Below, piece after piece: positions 21,654 through 31,635 of a stretch of DNA of 64,000 nucleotides. The DNA is from Mayamaea pseudoterrestris (Eukaryota; Bacillariophyta; Bacillariophyceae; Sellaphorales; Sellaphoraceae). Within the stretch, counting starts at the first letter, position 1; every line of letters starts with the position of its first letter. Both the position numbers and the translations under genes were made by a program. The DNA lies in NCBI GenBank assembly GCA_027923505.1, contig BROI01000019.1:372001-436000 (forward strand), read 5' to 3'. The notes under the pieces are model-generated. The model did no database searches. It was not told the DNA's origin and was given only the letters and a program-made list of their open reading frames with translations.

Positions 21654-23063
21654 CTAAGGAGTTTTGGCTCGGGCGTCTCCGCTGACGTCAATATTCGTTG
21701 TACTTTCTGTTGATACGTTAATATGCTCGCCCCGATCAACAAGGCGGCGCAACTTTTGAGCCCGAATCAGCTGCAAGGAATCTCGCGTCGACTCGCTCTG
21801 AGGAGAGGACTTGTTTGAACCGCATATAGGACCGACTTGTCCAGCAACGACAGACTGATAGCGTGCACCATCATCACCATCTTCGGAACGTGGGACACGA
21901 TCAACAAAAAAAGCAGCGGATGAGTCTACTGCAAAGCTGGATGTTGTTTCTTCATTAACTGATCCCAATACTCTACCACCATTCTCTTGCTCATCGTACT
22001 TTGACAGGATCGAGTGCGAATCATCATCGTCATTTTTCTTCCTATCTCGCCGTCGGTGCTTTCGTTTGCGGTGCTTGCGTAGCCGTCGTCGTCGTTCTTC
22101 ACTCTCGGAGCTGTTTGCTGATGATGATGTTGATGTTGAAAGGTCATCGTCCGAACCAACAGACCGTCGCCGTTTCCTGTGCTTCCGGTGACTCTTCTTT
22201 GCCTTCTTGCCCTTTGACTTTTTTGATGTTTTCGCTTTGCGGGATCGTTTTCTGTCTCGTCTGTATTGCGATTGATAGTCGTCGTCGTCCTTGTCGTTAA
22301 GCAGTGGATACTGGTGGTCGTAGGATGTCGCCATTCCAAAACCGGCCCCATTATCACCTGGCTCGGCCAGCATGGACGGCTCCAAGGACGCATCCAGTGA
22401 CGCTCGTGCCGCCTTGACGGATGGGCCCATTGAGGGTAGCGATCGATGCTGCCGTTGTCGGTCCGCGGCCGCTTGCACCTCGCGCAAATACGCGTTCGCA
22501 TTGACGTGCTTTGGATCCAAGTCAAGCGCTCGTTGTAGATTATGCAATGCATCCGAGTGCTTGCCATGATTGGCTTGCAAGGCGCCCAATGCCACCAGCA
22601 AGTCTACATGGTCTGGAACCAGATCCAAGCCTTGCTGATAGGCGGAACGTGCCTTGGCGTAAGCGTCATGCGTTTGCGGCTGCTGCGTGGCAAGCTTTAT
22701 GCCGTCATGGAGACGTTGATCGGCCCATTGAATATTTTGTAGTCGTCGGAGATCAAGATAGTGAATATTCGGATATGCAGCCGGAGCTTGCTGATTTTGT
22801 CTTGGCGATGATGTCGCAGTAGCATGACAAAGCTCTTTCGAACGCTCGTCCTTTTCTTCCGTCAAAATCCATGGGATATGGCTGAAAACATTCTCTTCAT
22901 CGCCATTTTCTGATGTTTCTCTCATATACCGATGGCATAGAGAAGGATCAAGCAGCTGCAGCCTCCAATCATTGTGAGCGTGGGAAGCGCTCGTCGGATC
23001 GACAATGCTGAATGCATAAGTCGACGACGTCTGGTTGCCATTGCTGTCGCTCTTTTCAGACAT
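21654..23063 (-). CDS. TTC14-like TPR protein with basic Ser/Arg-rich tail
   Basis: Single exon, 469 residues from ATG 23063. Residues about 135-205 form two to three TPR motifs (AYQQGLDLVPDHVDLLVALG, ALHNLQRALDLDPKHVNANA). From about 260 the sequence is dominated by Lys/Arg/His/Ser (RKAKTSKKSKGKKAKKS, HRKHRKRRR, RKHRKRKHRRRDRKK), broken by acidic runs. This is typical of nuclear-speckle and splicing-associated proteins and of TTC14. The S1 RNA-binding domain of animal TTC14 is not seen, so the call is by architecture. A nuclear RNA-processing role is inferred. It converges with the FKBP8-like gene, with stops 174 bp apart. Confidence 0.75.
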   Translation of the reverse strand: MSEKSDSNGNQTSSTYAFSIVDPTSASHAHNDWRLQLLDPSLCHRYMRETSENGDEENVFSHIPWILTEEKDERSKELCHATATSSPRQNQQAPAAYPNIHYLDLRRLQNIQWADQRLHDGIKLATQQPQTHDAYAKARSAYQQGLDLVPDHVDLLVALGALQANHGKHSDALHNLQRALDLDPKHVNANAYLREVQAAADRQRQHRSLPSMGPSVKAARASLDASLEPSMLAEPGDNGAGFGMATSYDHQYPLLNDKDDDDYQSQYRRDRKRSRKAKTSKKSKGKKAKKSHRKHRKRRRSVGSDDDLSTSTSSSANSSESEERRRRLRKHRKRKHRRRDRKKNDDDDSHSILSKYDEQENGGRVLGSVNEETTSSFAVDSSAAFFVDRVPRSEDGDDGARYQSVVAGQVGPICGSNKSSPQSESTRDSLQLIRAQKLRRLVDRGEHINVSTESTTNIDVSGDARAKTP

Positions 23064-23530
23064 TTTAGCCCAGCTAATCTGCAGTAATCTCTTTTGATCT
23101 ATAAGTCAGTCATTGATGCGCACTGACGGGGGTAAACGACCTATACGGCAAAAGCTGCTGCAGTGATGGATCTCTTGGTCATGGAGTCATGGCGTCATGG
23201 CGAACCTTCGCCTCATCCCACGAGCCATGCTGTGAGTGCCGGTGCGCATCGCTCCGTTATTAATACTTTTGAAACTTCGAAATGAACGAATCGCTTAAAA
23301 CGTAGCTCGCATCATCGCAGAAGTCGTTTCTAATCAATGAATGAGATATGACCGATTGGAACGGTGGTCTGACATAGTTTGTCATTGGGGCTGATTGCCT
23401 TCGACACGCTCGGTCCGCATCAATCGGTAGAAAGAAACGCCATCGCGTCAACGATGATTATCGTCAACGTAGGCTCACTTTTCTCAGCCTTGCATTCGTC
23501 GGCTGATCAGCATTACGACTTTGTCTCAAT
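23064..23530. other. Divergent spacer
   Basis: 467 bp between the TTC14-like and BTB genes, which point away from each other. A short triplication of GTCATGG occurs around 23178-23203. No coding signal was recognised. Confidence 0.4.
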
Positions 23531-24643
23531 ATGTCGGTTACATCAAAATCTATTGGTACTAAATCATCGGTGGACCTACGCGTTCTAGATTGCGATGCTT
23601 GTCAGTTGGCAGCCTCCCGCCAGGACGCCAGTTCAATCGTGCTCGACGATGCGGCTGCACCCAACCAGCCCGACCAAATCGCCAACGATGACGTCTTGAC
23701 ACTAAATGTCGGAGGAAAGGCGACAGTGCAGACGCTACGCAGCACGCTAACTTTTGTGGAGGGCTCGGTGCTGGCGGCTCGGTTCAAGCCCAACTGGGAG
23801 CATTCGCTCCCGCGAGACAAGAATGGGAACATTTTTGTCGACCAAGATCCCGATTTGTTTCTTCCCCTCATTGGATATTTGCGACAATTGGCTTCATCGC
23901 CGAATATTTTGAGCCGTGGCGTTCTCCCAATGACACCGACCTTTGGAGATGCAAAGACCGAAGCTGCCTTTCGGTCTATGATTGATTCCCTGCTGCTTAC
24001 CAATGTTTTGTACAACTACGAGGTTCAACGCTACGAGAACGACAAGTTTGTCACTGTAACACAAAGCTCGTCCATTCTTGACTACGTCATGGACTGCGTT
24101 CATCCCACTGGATCAACTCCGCCCAGCTGCGTCTCGTACTGTCTTGGTCGGCCTTTTCGCAGCCTTGGACCTTGTCACGAACGCAAAGTGCAAGCGTTTA
24201 CGGCGGTTTGCGATATCTCTAGCTTGAACGCTGGCACACGCGTGGTGGTGGGCTGGACGTTTCGTGGTCCGGATAGTGTGAATGGCACCACCCATCTCAT
24301 CAAAAGCATTGTCTACGACACAAAGTTACGCACCCTCAAGTGGATATACAAGGACGGCAAATGGATGCATGGCAAAGCACTTCGCCTAAGCTACACTGAC
24401 GCATCATCAGTTGCGATCCAGTGTAGCATGCCAATTGGCACACGAGACTTGGAGTGGTACATCGACGGTGCTTTTGTCGCTTCTACTTCTCAGGCAGTTC
24501 GGCATGGTGACTGGAAGGCTGCACATGGAGTGTGGCATTTGGGAGTCGAGCTCCCAGAGCATAGCAACTATGAGTGGACTCCATATATCAAGGTGTACGC
24601 TTCAGGCCGTTGCCAATTCTCTCATGTTGAGCTGGAAGACTAG
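23531..24643 (+). CDS. BTB/POZ (T1, KCTD-type) protein with beta-sandwich C-terminus
   Basis: Single exon, 370 residues. Residues about 57-125 are a T1-type BTB domain: VLTLNVGGKATVQTLRSTL, then SVLAARFKPNWE and FVDQDPDLFLPLIGYLR, closely following KCTD and Kv tetramerisation domains. The C-terminal half (about 195-370) has alternating hydrophobic strands, including LEWYIDGAFVAS and GVWHLGVELPE, suggesting a SPRY- or lectin-like beta sandwich. KCTD proteins are usually adaptors for CUL3 ubiquitin ligases, and the second domain would recognise the substrate; this is inference. No transmembrane segment is present, so it is not a channel. Upstream there is no close divergent partner start within 400 bp. 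Confidence 0.82.
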   Translation: MSVTSKSIGTKSSVDLRVLDCDACQLAASRQDASSIVLDDAAAPNQPDQIANDDVLTLNVGGKATVQTLRSTLTFVEGSVLAARFKPNWEHSLPRDKNGNIFVDQDPDLFLPLIGYLRQLASSPNILSRGVLPMTPTFGDAKTEAAFRSMIDSLLLTNVLYNYEVQRYENDKFVTVTQSSSILDYVMDCVHPTGSTPPSCVSYCLGRPFRSLGPCHERKVQAFTAVCDISSLNAGTRVVVGWTFRGPDSVNGTTHLIKSIVYDTKLRTLKWIYKDGKWMHGKALRLSYTDASSVAIQCSMPIGTRDLEWYIDGAFVASTSQAVRHGDWKAAHGVWHLGVELPEHSNYEWTPYIKVYASGRCQFSHVELED

Positions 24644-25210
24644 TAGTAGTGGCTGTATTGGTGTAACTACCGTAACTGTAAGGTTGTGTAGTTAACTGAG
24701 CGAATGAACTAACGTGCAAAATATAATTTTGAAAAGATAACCTGCTCTCCTTCAAACGATGAATGCAGCTGCAATAGCATGTAATACAATTACAAAGCCT
24801 TCCGACGGAGTCTTAGTACATAGAGCCGCGGGATCATGCTTTGGACGCAAAGCGATTACGCCGGGCAGTCATAAAAAATATCTCGAGAATCACCGTGATG
24901 TCTTGCAATGTCTTCCACGACAACGTCGGCGAATCTTTGTTCCGTCAATAGTGACGAAAGTGTAGACGAGTGACACTTGCAAAATAGAAATTCGCGCACT
25001 TCGTGTCTTCCAATTCGCCGAGAGACATAGATGACGGTATATTACTTAACTTCCTTGAACTTGTCGTCCCCGATTTAAAATCTCGGATGAACTTCTCAAA
25101 CGCCGAACATGCATCTTCTGCGAGACGTCGATCGTCGATCCATTCCACCTCTTCCAACGTCTCACAATATTACACCGTCGTAAACCTTTCACAATACAAT
25201 AACTACCAAG
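24644..25210. other. Gene-free spacer
   Basis: 567 bp without a recognised gene. The last 70 bp before 25211 are A/C-rich (TTCACAATACAATAACTACCAAG), like a diatom 5' UTR, supporting the start of the next small frame. Confidence 0.4.
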
Positions 25211-25507
25211 ATGATTCTCGGAATGACCATTATCATCCCCCACGACTGCGCTCCTTCCATGCCAAGCCGCCGCCGTCCACGTGAAGAATCTTCGCCCGCG
25301 CCCCGCGACTCTAGCCCTCGAGTTCCTCGGCGATCAAGCGATGCCATTGTAAAGACGACGGACTCGCCACCCAAGATGCCATCGCGAAGCTACACATACC
25401 TTGACATGAAGCAATGTGGATCTTACATGGCTCTACACGACCCAGATCGAGAGAAGTTCTCAGGGCTTGTAGTGAAAGCTGTGCACATGGTGGCAACCTC
25501 GGCATGA
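25211..25507 (+). CDS. Small hypothetical protein (98 aa)
   Basis: Single-exon frame with a good ATG context (CCAAGATGA). The sequence is rich in Ser, Pro and Arg in the first half (PSRRRPREESSPAPRDSSP). A more ordered C-terminal half contains SYTYLDMKQCGSYMALH and FSGLVVKAVHMV. GC content rises relative to the flanks, as in other exons here. No family is recognised. The partly ordered C-terminus suggests a real small protein, but a chance frame is not excluded. It converges with the next minus-strand gene 214 bp away. Confidence 0.42.
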   Translation: MILGMTIIIPHDCAPSMPSRRRPREESSPAPRDSSPRVPRRSSDAIVKTTDSPPKMPSRSYTYLDMKQCGSYMALHDPDREKFSGLVVKAVHMVATSA

Positions 25508-25720
25508 CGGCATGATGCCGAGTACCACAATACATGCACATAGTGGTCGGTGTCTCTCCGAATAAGTATTTATAACCAAAAAATTGCAATTTTGATAATA
25601 CCTTTGAGCTTTTTATGTAGACACAAACTACTTTCAGTTTCAATCAGCCATCAGACCATCAAACTATTGCGGGGTAGTAGGGAGGTGCACAAGTCTATTC
25701 TTTCTGCCAATCAAAGTCGA

Positions 25721-26455
25721 TTAAAAGCCTTCAAAAAACTCGTCATCCTCGTCAAAGTCCAGTAGCGAGTCGTCGTCATCATCGAACGACATAAACGACA
25801 TACTGCTTCTTTCAGAATGAAGTGACACATCCATGTCGTCGCAGTGGTCGGACATGGTGTATAAGATAGCAGATGACTTTATGGGCAATGAGAACAACGA
25901 AGAACTGTCTTGATCTTCGCCATAATTGAGCCATTCCCTTATCTCGGCTTCATTTAATACAGCCATGCGTTTTGCTTCCTGCATCGACAAGTCTTGCAAA
26001 CTGTGACCACTGACCAAAGCTATCCTTATCTTGCGAGCCATGGCATTCAAGCGATTGCAGGAGCGCGTCTTGTATTGATCTATGGGTACATTTGGTACAG
26101 TAAGGTAGTCCCAATCCAAGGAAAGGGGATACGACTCGGCAATGGGGTGGTCGCCAATGGTCAAGTTAAACTCGCGAGTTTCAACGTTTGAGAATTGCAC
26201 GCGACGAGCTGGGTGCTCTTGCCGTACGAGTGTAGTTTCCTTGATGATGTCGTGTGATTCCGTACAGTCTGATAGGTCCTCGTAGCTGAGTATGGTGGAG
26301 GCAGTATGGCACGATTCGTCGGATCGGCCCCAACTCTTTAGCTCTTCGCTGTCGTTCTGCAGAAGTGCGTCGAGAGCTCCGCGGCGTGGGCCGTAAGAGG
26401 AAGATAGAATAACAGACTCCATAGTTTCGTTGGTGTTGCTCTTTGTCATGGTCAT
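25721..26455 (-). CDS. Stramenopile-specific uncharacterised protein
   Basis: Single exon, 244 residues from ATG 26455. The frame extends to 26542 but without an ATG before this one. The conserved core is RRVQFSNVETREFNLTIGDH, then PLSLDWDYLTVPNVPIDQY, followed by a basic helix (NRLNAMARKIRIALVSGHS) and EAKRMAVLNEAEIREW. This VxFxxVxxREFxxTxGDHP...L.W pattern is, to my recollection, shared by many diatom proteins of unknown function. A very acidic C-terminal tail (FDDDDDSLLDFDEDDEFFE) follows. No catalytic motif is visible. The protein is soluble and probably regulatory. Confidence is high for coding and low for function. Confidence 0.75.
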   Translation of the reverse strand: MTMTKSNTNETMESVILSSSYGPRRGALDALLQNDSEELKSWGRSDESCHTASTILSYEDLSDCTESHDIIKETTLVRQEHPARRVQFSNVETREFNLTIGDHPIAESYPLSLDWDYLTVPNVPIDQYKTRSCNRLNAMARKIRIALVSGHSLQDLSMQEAKRMAVLNEAEIREWLNYGEDQDSSSLFSLPIKSSAILYTMSDHCDDMDVSLHSERSSMSFMSFDDDDDSLLDFDEDDEFFEGF

Positions 26456-26891
26456 GTTTGCGTTATTTGAAAAAAGGTAAACGAGAAGCTGTGAGATTTG
26501 TGACGAGATGAATGGCGCAACGTGTGTGGCGTGGTGTTTCAAATCGCTCCGCGTTTTCCGCGGAGTCTCCGAAATCCCGTGGGAGGCTTAATTAGTCAAA
26601 AATGACAACCTCCGATCCTGTTTCCCTCGATTCTTTTTGACATTTTGGTGTTTCATAAATATTGCCCTAGAAGTTGTAAATGACTCTCCGCGTAGATCAT
26701 CTTACGTCATTGCTTGACGCGTGGCTTTCTCCGATACCGTTCTTGCTGACGCCAGACGCGCAAGCACGCGTTGTGGCCAAAACGAAAAACGGTCAGACAT
26801 TCGACGATCTCGCCCATCCCTTGGCCAACGATCGTCGTTCCCTCAACCATGGCATCGATACTTGCAGAGAGCATTTCATTTCAGGCACATC
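26456..26891. promoter_or_regulatory. Divergent spacer
   Basis: 436 bp between two head-to-head genes. It includes TTTCATAAATATTGCCC at about 26650 and TTACGTCATTGCTTGACGCG at 26702, the latter resembling bZIP TGACG/ACGTCA sites. The plus frame is open through this stretch from 26721, but the first residues do not match the CCDC130 family, so the start at 26892 is preferred. Confidence 0.4.
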
Positions 26892-28016
26892 ATGTCGTCT
26901 TTAGCTGCGACTCAAGCTGACGGCTATTACGTTGGAACTGCATACTTTGATTCAGGTGCATATAAAAAGCAGTCAAAGAACGATTGGCATCGGAAGCAGC
27001 GAAACAAGGAACAAGCGTCTGCGAACAGCAAAACGGACAATCATGAAGCGAAGCAGTTAGTGGTTCGTTTTGAGCTTCCTTATAGTGGACGCTGTGTTGG
27101 ATGTAATGCATTCATCATGCGAGGAACTCGGTATAACGCGACCAAGATCAAGACGGATGAAACGTATTTTACGACGCCCATTCACGAGTTTCGTATGAAA
27201 TGTCGCGCATGTCAAGAATGCGAGTTCATCATTCGAACTAATCCTCAAGCAAGAGGGTTTGACTATGTGTCTGGCATTAGACGAAAGATGGGGGACGAGG
27301 AGAGTGCTGATGGGATGCTGATGGCGAGTAAAGCTGCACCTACAGCACCGGTATCCGCAACTGCAAACTCTACAATGGAACTATTGGAGCAAAAACAACT
27401 TGGGCATCGCGTCGCTATTACAGAAATGGAGCAACTACAGATGCTTCAAACTTCAAATCGCAGCTTGTACGAACACGATGCAGATGGAAATGCTAGAATT
27501 CGAACTGTTTTTCGTAAGGACCGGAAATTGCGACACCAGCGCTTACAGCAAGGACAAGCACTGGGATGGAGAAATGGCATGCCCCTTTTGGAAGCGAGTT
27601 TGGAAGACACTTGCCAGGCGAAGGCGTCAGTCTTTGGAGACGTGAAACAGCGAGAGCGACTATCCTGGCAAAAATCGAATCGACAATCTGTATTTAATGG
27701 TGGCACAAACTTGACCACCATTGGTAAGACGAAGTGTCGAAATAGCATTGCGGATGACAAGGCTAGTGCCCGACCCGATGGGGTTGTCTCGGCAGCCACA
27801 GTGACTAGCCGGCGACGCAGTCGACGAGCCACAACAACAATGGTTGACTTGACAATTCCTGACGACCCAATACCAGCTTCGCAAAGGAAACGGAAAAGAC
27901 TACTTTTGACAACACCGACAGGAGTGATACAGACCATGCCTGTAGCTTCTTTAAAGTCTGCGCCAAGTGCGCTTGACAGTTTGCGAGACTGCTACGGATC
28001 GGAAGACAGCGATTAG
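26892..28016 (+). CDS. CCDC130/Saf4-type CWC16 splicing factor
   Basis: Single exon, 374 residues. The N-terminal half follows the CWC16 (Yju2/CCDC94/CCDC130) family. It begins ATQADGYYVGTAYFDSG, then has VRFELPYSGRCVGCNAFIMRGTRYNA with the first CxxC, YFTTPIHEFRMKCRACQECE with the second CxxC, and GFDYVSGIRRK. The zinc-binding core positions the protein at the 5' splice site and branch helix in the catalytic spliceosome. The start resembles CCDC130 more than Yju2. The C-terminal half is disordered and basic (SRRRSRRATTT, SQRKRKRLLL), likely a nuclear localisation signal. I place the start at 26892 because the family begins there. Confidence 0.87.
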   Translation: MSSLAATQADGYYVGTAYFDSGAYKKQSKNDWHRKQRNKEQASANSKTDNHEAKQLVVRFELPYSGRCVGCNAFIMRGTRYNATKIKTDETYFTTPIHEFRMKCRACQECEFIIRTNPQARGFDYVSGIRRKMGDEESADGMLMASKAAPTAPVSATANSTMELLEQKQLGHRVAITEMEQLQMLQTSNRSLYEHDADGNARIRTVFRKDRKLRHQRLQQGQALGWRNGMPLLEASLEDTCQAKASVFGDVKQRERLSWQKSNRQSVFNGGTNLTTIGKTKCRNSIADDKASARPDGVVSAATVTSRRRSRRATTTMVDLTIPDDPIPASQRKRKRLLLTTPTGVIQTMPVASLKSAPSALDSLRDCYGSEDSD

Positions 28017-28089
28017 AGTGGACGAGTACAGTACTAACTTATTGTACTGTACTGTAAACATAGAGGTGTCCATTTTTTCATTAGAAGCT

Positions 28090-28235
28090 TCAACAATGCA
28101 TCCAAAGTGGCTTAAGCTCCTCGATCCGCGCCCGCGCTAAACCCTCACGTTTCAAGTCCTTGGTAGCATCGGGTGTGGCATGCTTTACAACTCGTTCCAC
28201 GACCATTCGCGAGTAAAACTCAGCCAGCGATTCAC
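28090..28235 (-). CDS. Possible terminal exon of a small TFIIA-alpha-like protein
   Basis: A 48-codon reading frame begins right after a TTGTAG splice-acceptor-like site at 28236 and ends at TGA 28090. It has an amphipathic pattern: LAEFYSRMVVERVVKHA, a Lys/Asp-rich turn, then REGLARARIEELKPLW. This resembles the N-terminal helical motif of the TFIIA large subunit (LYRSVIxxVI...GVDE..LxELKxLW). A possible first exon from ATG 28476 to 28443, joined at a weak GTAGTG donor, would give about 59 residues. A strong GTAAGT donor at 28378 does not give an open frame. The N-terminal part is therefore unresolved, and the frame may be chance. Confidence 0.3.
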
Positions 28236-28896
28236 CTACAAGGGATCATGCGGCTGCGGTCAAAAATGCTGTATTGCTTATCTAGCACCGTAAACATACT
28301 AGTGTACGCGAGGAGACGTGTGCCCGTGGCATTTATTTCATCGTGCGATGCCAGCTTTGCCCCGATGCGTCCACTTACGTTCCTTTCTAGCTCGTCAGAA
28401 TGGCCATCCGTTCCCCCATAAAATCTTCCACTCTTACACTACCAGCAGATGCATCCGCATTCTCCGCTTCCGTCATCCTTAACCATACAAGAATACACAT
28501 TAATCCCGCCCGGTCGCCCGGTTGAGCTATTGAGCAGTCCTCGCCACATCCTCAAGATGACTGTCATCGTTGTCTTCTCAGCAAAATTCGCGCCTCTTGG
28601 TGGTTATCTACTACTTGCTCATCATTCTATTTGTTGCAGTCGACTTTTAACAGTCTTGCATCTCGTTTCTCGTCATTTTGAACGATGGGTGAGGTAGTCT
28701 TGAATCGCAGCGGTTTTGATTGAGTAACATTGAGACATTTGGATGGTGTCCACTCCACAATTTGCATGTCAGCCATATCCTTTCTTGTAAGCATCAGTCT
28801 CGTCGATGCCTCTTTCAAACTAAAGTCAAGAGCTCCTGTTCATAGTATTTGCCATTGTAGAGACCGAGCACTGTGGATTAACGCTATAATTGAAGC
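28236..28896. other. Unresolved spacer upstream of SDR gene
   Basis: About 660 bp. It may contain the intron and first exon of the small minus-strand frame at 28090-28235 and the divergent promoter of the SDR gene. No other coding signal could be supported. Confidence 0.35.
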
Positions 28897-29964
28897 ATGA
28901 CCACTACTACTACCGATAGTCAATTGAAGCAACCTCGCCGCCGCCTTTGGATTGGTGGGACTTCTGGTTTAGCGAGAACCTATTTCAATGCCTTTCCAGA
29001 TGAAGCATGGCTCGTAACTGGTCGAAAGAAGCCTTCTTGGCTGCCAACTCAGCATGTATTTTGTCCTGTCGACTTTACCAATCACTCGGACTCGTCTCCC
29101 ATTTACGACGAGCTCATGAACGTTGACGACGATTCTACTATTGATGAGATTATCATTGGCATTCGACCTCCCTTGGCTTGCTTCAAGTCGTTTGCGGAAG
29201 CAAGCAGAGAGTACACGCTCTTGGCGCAAGGAATGGAACGGTTTTTGACGCGGATTTTGGCCGTTCACACCAAGGTATCCACTGTTATTCACATATCGTC
29301 AGTCGCTGCTGTTGATCATTCCACGGAGCAGGTGGAATGGAACGAGTCGAATGTTTCAAATGCTTCCTTGATCTATCCCTACGACATTTTTAAGCGTGAC
29401 TGCGAGCTCATGACGGAGCGGCTTGCCAAGCAACACGAGATTTCTCGGTGGACCAATTTGCGGATTAGCGCCATATTTTCGGATGCGCCAAACTGCATTC
29501 AATGTGGAGCCTTACAACTGCAGTCCATGTTGGTATCATGCGCCATGATGCAAAAGATTGACTGCAATAGTGCTAGGAACGTGGCTAGCTGTCTGCATGC
29601 CATGCTGCAAAACGATGACAACCATTCTGCTCAAGCACTAGCACCCGTCTACTACTACACCCGCTGCACTGATCAACCGGTTCCATACGTGAGTCATTTG
29701 CTGGACTATCAGTTTGTCTACAATGTACGCTGGATTGTTTGGCTGCCGGTCTTTGCCACGGTTTGCTTCCTCCAAGTCTTTCACTTCCTGTCCAGTACAA
29801 TCTTGCCTGTTCTACAGTCACTGGACTACCTTCTGATCGTAGCCTCACAGTCGCATTCCTTCGACAATGGATTGGTGCATTCGCAATTTGACTTTGTGGA
29901 GGAAAGCATTGTGGAATGTTTTATCAGAAGGCGATTGTTGCATCGAAAGTCGGATAAAGCCTGA
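28897..29964 (+). CDS. Extended SDR-like NAD(P)-binding protein
   Basis: Single exon, 355 residues. The N-terminus carries the Rossmann loop LWIGGTSGLARTYF, a variant of GxxGxxG. A central strand VIHISSVAAVDHS gives the catalytic-type Ser, and YPYDIFKRDCE gives a Y-x-x-x-K pair, as in extended short-chain dehydrogenases and nucleotide-sugar epimerases. Near residue 270 a hydrophobic stretch (WIVWLPVFATVCFLQVFHFL) suggests membrane association, as in 3-beta-hydroxysteroid dehydrogenase-like sterol enzymes. The substrate is unknown. The loop has one unusual spacing, so cofactor binding should not be assumed. Its ATG context is AAGCATGACC. Confidence 0.72.
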   Translation: MTTTTTDSQLKQPRRRLWIGGTSGLARTYFNAFPDEAWLVTGRKKPSWLPTQHVFCPVDFTNHSDSSPIYDELMNVDDDSTIDEIIIGIRPPLACFKSFAEASREYTLLAQGMERFLTRILAVHTKVSTVIHISSVAAVDHSTEQVEWNESNVSNASLIYPYDIFKRDCELMTERLAKQHEISRWTNLRISAIFSDAPNCIQCGALQLQSMLVSCAMMQKIDCNSARNVASCLHAMLQNDDNHSAQALAPVYYYTRCTDQPVPYVSHLLDYQFVYNVRWIVWLPVFATVCFLQVFHFLSSTILPVLQSLDYLLIVASQSHSFDNGLVHSQFDFVEESIVECFIRRRLLHRKSDKA

Positions 29965-30534
29965 ATATGGTAGTCACACAAAACAAACTGCAGGTACATG
30001 TACTATCATATTGCTCTTGAGCGAGATGCTAATATACAATACGCGGAAACTATCCCGCTTTATACAGATACAATAGTTGCCTTTGTCTGCATGAGTATAT
30101 ATATATGATAGGAGTAACAAAGCTCTCAGTTCAGCGAATGAGTCAGGGTTGCTTGCGGGTTGAAGCAGTCGATCCATCAGGCATTCGGTCATTATTTATC
30201 GCAGGGGTAACATGCTTCGCTCATGACGTTGGCCTTACCGCCAATGAGAAGGTCATTCTAGTCGCGCGTGCTGTCATATCGAACGCTCGAAAGCATTTAT
30301 TTAACACGAGTCAACCCGTTGTTCAGCAATCCTCAGCGCGCGAATAGAGACGTGGCGTCGATGCGAACGCCTTCGAAGATGTTCTTTTCTTTGTCGTAGA
30401 TTCAAGGTGTCATGAAACCCCGCGAAGCGGCATCACATTCCTCGAGCCGATCACCTGTTGCAGCATAATTCGACACAAGACCTTCGATCCACACCGGATT
30501 GCCCAGTCAACCACCTCACAATAAATAAACAAGC
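29965..30534. other. Gene-free spacer
   Basis: 570 bp between two plus-strand genes. It includes an AT run (GTATATATATATGATAGG) near 30093-30110. The last 60 bp (ACCACCTCACAATAAATAAACAAGC) look like the 5' UTR of the DUF6824 gene. No gene was recognised. Confidence 0.4.
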
Positions 30535-31296
30535 ATGCACTTTCATCCCACGATTCATGACTTCCCCGACTTCGACCTAATCATGACCGACGACCCGATC
30601 ATTCCTCAAGCTGTTGCATCATCCGCCGGCCATCGCCGCCGCGTTACTGCGGATGATAGTCGCCTCATTGCCAAGGCTGCTTCAGCTGCTCCTCGCCATG
30701 CGGACGATTCCATTGTTGTTTGCGGCCGCGGCAAAGGGGCCTATAACCGCCCCGGAAATAAGCGTTTTCGGGCCTTGATTCGTAGCCATTTGGCTTCCTA
30801 CATGGGAGCTGCCAACAAGTTTCAAAAGGGTGTTATCATTCAGCGCATTGCGCAGGATGTTCAGACGCACGGACTCGTCTTTGTTCGCAAGTCGGCCGAT
30901 GCTGCCCATCAATGGAGCGAGCTTGACGCCAAGGAGCGTCGCGATAAGATTGGCCACGCCATTCGCGAGGCTGTTGCCGAGCAAAAGTCCAAGTCTCGCG
31001 TCACTCGTCCCCCCAAGCACCTTGCCATTTCGCGTGATGGCTACGAAGCGAGGCAGCCCGTCTTGTCTTCGTCCGACAGCGTTATCAGCTTGACCCCGTC
31101 CATAGATGAGTCTGATGCATTGGATCAGGACCTGGAAGATCGTCGCATTCGCTTTGATCGCATGCTTGAATCTTTTCGCTCGGGAAGAGGAGGTGGTTGT
31201 GATGAGACGGAACCGGCGGCGATTGAGCCTGAAAGCTACATCTTCCCGGCCATTGAGCCGGACTTTAGCACCAGCCTCTCCTTCTATCCGGTTTAA
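30535..31296 (+). CDS. DUF6824 domain protein (diatom-expanded family)
   Basis: Single exon, 253 residues. The DUF6824 domain spans about 65-150. It opens with the diagnostic VVCGRGKGAYNRPGNKRFRA, continues IRSHLASYMGAANKFQKGV, then GLVFVRKSADAAHQWSELDA and KIGHAIREAV. This family is greatly expanded in diatoms. Its function is unknown, although nuclear or DNA-related roles have been suggested. The flanking N-terminus is short and low in structure, and the C-terminus is acidic, with SESD-like patches. A minus-strand open frame overlapping it is a codon shadow. Confidence 0.85.
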   Translation: MHFHPTIHDFPDFDLIMTDDPIIPQAVASSAGHRRRVTADDSRLIAKAASAAPRHADDSIVVCGRGKGAYNRPGNKRFRALIRSHLASYMGAANKFQKGVIIQRIAQDVQTHGLVFVRKSADAAHQWSELDAKERRDKIGHAIREAVAEQKSKSRVTRPPKHLAISRDGYEARQPVLSSSDSVISLTPSIDESDALDQDLEDRRIRFDRMLESFRSGRGGGCDETEPAAIEPESYIFPAIEPDFSTSLSFYPV

Positions 31297-31635
31297 AGCC
31301 CTGGTAGCGTGTTCCAATGTGACGTGAACTTAAACTTACAATGACATAGAATTATACGTGTAAAAAATCCCGTTACAGATAACATGCCATTCTTATAAAA
31401 TAGAAACCGCCGCTACAGCTTGCTGATTACCCAGAAGACCTTACCTGAATTAGTCTTCACATACCGTACACAATAATTTTCGCCCATGTTTCGAGCTCCA
31501 AACGATCATTCACATCAAGAAGTTCGAGAAAGGTGCTTGCTGCAGTAGTACCGTATGAAATTGCTATCAAACAAACAGCGCCAATTGATTTCAAACATAA
31601 GCGCCAGCCGATGACAGTTTAGCCAAAAGTTGAAC
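31297..31635. other. Convergent 3' spacer
   Basis: 339 bp between the stops of the DUF6824 and UPF2 genes, AT-rich and without a coding signal. It presumably holds both polyadenylation regions. Confidence 0.4.

Noticed and set aside
21926-22567. 213-codon minus-strand frame within the TTC14-like gene
   Set aside because: Alternative frame of low-complexity Lys/Arg-rich coding sequence.
30682-31317. 211-codon minus-strand frame opposite the DUF6824 gene
   Set aside because: The plus-strand frame has the diagnostic domain; the opposite frame is its shadow.
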